Assembly (NCBI GenBank): GCA_009785395.1
Contig: WQWK01000113.1
Coordinates: forward strand, 1-6,694
Direction: 5' to 3'
Source: Conexibacteraceae bacterium
Lineage (GTDB): Bacteria > Actinomycetota > Thermoleophilia > Solirubrobacterales > Solirubrobacteraceae
Length of the DNA stretch: 6,694 nt
Program-made: the position numbers and the translations under genes
Part shown: positions 5,015-6,694 of the stretch, piece after piece
Layout: each line of letters starts with the position of its first letter
Position numbering within the stretch: the first letter of the stretch is position 1
Notes under the pieces: model-generated
Database searches by the model: none
Seen by the model: the letters and a program-made list of their open reading frames with translations, nothing else
What the model was told of the DNA's origin: nothing

Positions 5015-6694
5015 GACGGACGGCCGCGGGCCGCGAGCTCGCTCCACGGCCGGGTATTCGCGATCTGGGTCGGGGTGAGCCAGGCCCGGCGCGCGGTCGC
5101 GATGCCGTAACGCACCACCTCGAAGCCGCCGGTGCGGTGCGCATCGCAGTTGATCACGAGCGGAATCCCGGCTGCCGCCGCGTCACGCGCCTGCAGCTCA
5201 TTGAGGTCGCGGCGGTCAGGGCTCGCGTTGATCTCGAGCATCGTGCCGGTGCGTTTCGCCGCCTCGAGGATCGCGTCGAGGTCGTACTCGTAAGCTGCGC
5301 GCTGCAGGAGCTTGCGGCCGCTGGGGTGGCCGATGCAGTCGACCTGGGGGTGCTCGATCGCCGCGACGATGCGGGCGGTCATGTCGGCCTTGGACATGCG
5401 GAACGAGGTGTGCACGCTGGCGACGACCCAGTCGAGCCGGGCGAGCAGCGCGTCCTCGTAGTCGAGTGAGCCGTCGGGGAGGATGTTCACCTCCGAGCCG
5501 GTGAGCAGCTGGATGCCCGGGATGTCCGTGCCGTTGATGCGCTCGATCTGACGCTCGAGCTCGGCGGGCGAGACGTCGGCGCCGAAGCCCATCGAGGCCG
5601 AGTGGTCGGTGATCGCCAGGTACTCGTAGCCGGCCTCGAGCGCGGCCTCCGCCATCTCCTCGATCGAGGCGGTGCCGTCGGAGGCGGTCGTGTGGCAGTG
5701 CAGATCGCCCTTCAGGTCCTGGGCCGTGACGAGGTCCGGGAGCCCGCCGGCGAGCGAAGCAGCGGCGAGCTCGCCGCGATCTTCGCGCAGCTCGGGCTCG
5801 ATGTACTCCATCCCGAGCAGCGCGTAGACCTCCTGCTCGGTCGCGCAGCGGTGCGTGATCCCGGTGCTGTCGTCGAGCACGCCGTACTCGGAGACGTGCA
5901 GCCCGCGCCGCACGGCGAGGTCGCGCAGCGCCATGTTGTGCTCCTTGGAGCCGGTCAGGTGCTGCAGCACGTTGCCGAACTGGTCGGGCTCGACGATCCG
6001 CAGGTCCAGGTCCATGCCGCTGTGGGTCCGGATGCGCACGGCGTTGGCACCGGGGGTGGAGGCGGCCTCGACCTGGGGCAGGGCTGCCGCCTGCTGTGCG
6101 AGCGCGGCGGGATCGGTCGCGGTCGCGACGATGTCCAGGTCCTTGACGGTCTCGGTCATGCGGCGCGCCGAGCCGGCCAGCTCGGCGCGGTTGGTGGTGG
6201 GCAGCGCGCGGATCTCCGCGAGCAGCTCCTCACCGATCGCGAGCGCCCGGCTGAGGTTGACGCGCTGCGCGGGACCCGTCTGCTCGTAAGCGTCGACAGC
6301 CTCTCTGAGCGCCTGCTCGGCCTTCTCGCCGAAGCCCTTCAGCTCGGCGATCCTGCCCTCCGCCGCGGCCTGCTTGAGGCTCTCGAGCGAGTCGATGCCC
6401 AGTTCCTCGTAGAGCCGGCGGGCGCGCTTGGGGCCGAGCCCCGGCAGCTTCGTCATCTCGACGAGGCCCGGGGGGAACCTGCCGCGCAGCTTGACGAGCG
6501 CCGGGATCTCACCGGTGGTGGTGAGGTCGACGATCTTCTGCTGGAGGGTCGCGCCGATCCCGGGCAGCTTGGTCGCCCGGTTTTCGCGGGCGAGCTCCGC
6601 GACCTGGGTCGAGGCCTCGCGCACCGTCTTGGCGGCGTTGCGGTAGGCGACGATCCGGTAGGCCGAGGCGCCCTCGAGCTCGTAGAGGTCGCCG
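5011..6694 (-). CDS. polX: DNA polymerase X with PHP 3'-5' exonuclease domain, start beyond right edge
   Basis: This family fills short DNA gaps in base-excision or break repair and trims 3' ends through its PHP domain. The open frame continues upstream of the GTG at 6622-6624 with the family's usual N-terminal sequence (GDLYELEGASAYRIVAYR), so that GTG is internal; only about 10-20 residues should be missing. Numbering from codon 6691-6693 gives 560 residues. HhH motifs LPGIG and LPGLGPKRAR are at 43-47 and 83-92. The palm has GSARR at 174-178, catalytic D185 and D187 in KDLDIV, and D230 in DLDLRIV. FGNVLQHLTGSKEHN (239-253) is family-typical. The PHP domain keeps all metal ligands: H332, H334, D339, H364, E401, H428, H456, D517 and H519, in HCH, SDG, TDH, GSE, SVH, GHPSG and CDAH. 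It should therefore be an active nuclease. It converges on the methyltransferase with a 4-bp overlap. Confidence 0.95.
   Translation of the reverse strand, partial: GDLYELEGASAYRIVAYRNAAKTVREASTQVAELARENRATKLPGIGATLQQKIVDLTTTGEIPALVKLRGRFPPGLVEMTKLPGLGPKRARRLYEELGIDSLESLKQAAAEGRIAELKGFGEKAEQALREAVDAYEQTGPAQRVNLSRALAIGEELLAEIRALPTTNRAELAGSARRMTETVKDLDIVATATDPAALAQQAAALPQVEAASTPGANAVRIRTHSGMDLDLRIVEPDQFGNVLQHLTGSKEHNMALRDLAVRRGLHVSEYGVLDDSTGITHRCATEQEVYALLGMEYIEPELREDRGELAAASLAGGLPDLVTAQDLKGDLHCHTTASDGTASIEEMAEAALEAGYEYLAITDHSASMGFGADVSPAELERQIERINGTDIPGIQLLTGSEVNILPDGSLDYEDALLARLDWVVASVHTSFRMSKADMTARIVAAIEHPQVDCIGHPSGRKLLQRAAYEYDLDAILEAAKRTGTMLEINASPDRRDLNELQARDAAAAGIPLVINCDAHRTGGFEVVRYGIATARRAWLTPTQIANTRPWSELAARGRPS

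Noticed and set aside
5021..5033. CGGCC-GCG-GGCCG hairpin after the methyltransferase as a terminator
   Set aside because: The stem is only 5 bp with a 3-base loop and no T-tract, and it lies inside polX; such stems are frequent by chance at this GC content.
1..6694. CRISPR array, tRNA/rRNA gene, insertion sequence, toxin-antitoxin or defence island
   Set aside because: No spaced repeat arrays, RNA gene signatures, transposase frames or terminal inverted repeats were seen; all longer open frames are explained by ordinary chromosomal genes or their shadows.

Overview
The window is a dense, high-GC stretch of bacterial chromosome. Seven protein-coding genes cover almost all of it, and there are no RNA genes, insertion sequences or CRISPR arrays. 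GTG starts, short gaps and start/stop overlaps are common. The gene families point to an actinobacterium: an arylsulfotransferase-like secreted protein, an Lgt with the actinobacterial GIWGG motif where proteobacteria carry a histidine, and a PolX with an intact PHP domain. My best guess is the Thermoleophilia/Solirubrobacterales group. This is inferred from protein style only and has not been tested by a search.

Layout, left to right. (1) 1-487, minus strand: the N-terminal 162 residues of a DHA2-type drug-efflux MFS transporter, running off the left edge. (2) 488-606: a 119-bp gap holding a G-rich run and a perfect 12-bp inverted repeat that probably terminates the next gene. (3) 607-1851, minus strand: a secreted arylsulfotransferase-family protein. 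(4) 1852-1972: a divergent promoter region with a 12-bp direct repeat and a small palindrome. (5) 1973-5014, plus strand: a compact four-gene unit made of trehalose-6-phosphate phosphatase (otsB), an unrecognised four-helix membrane protein, prolipoprotein diacylglyceryl transferase (lgt) and a class I SAM methyltransferase. Gaps are 11 bp, a 4-bp overlap and 20 bp. (6) 5011-6694, minus strand: DNA polymerase X with HhH, nucleotidyltransferase and PHP domains, lacking only a short N-terminus beyond the right edge. It converges on the methyltransferase, and both genes stop within one CTAG.

The genes do not form an obvious single pathway. lgt makes lipoproteins at the membrane, and its stop/start-coupled upstream neighbour is a plausible but unproven partner. 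otsB serves trehalose synthesis, with no otsA in view. PolX serves DNA repair. I found no convincing novel defence, mobile or signalling system. The points most worth a second look are the unknown membrane protein coupled to lgt, the CTAG shared by two stop codons, a possible leaderless start for otsB, and the unusual repeats in the two intergenic regions.
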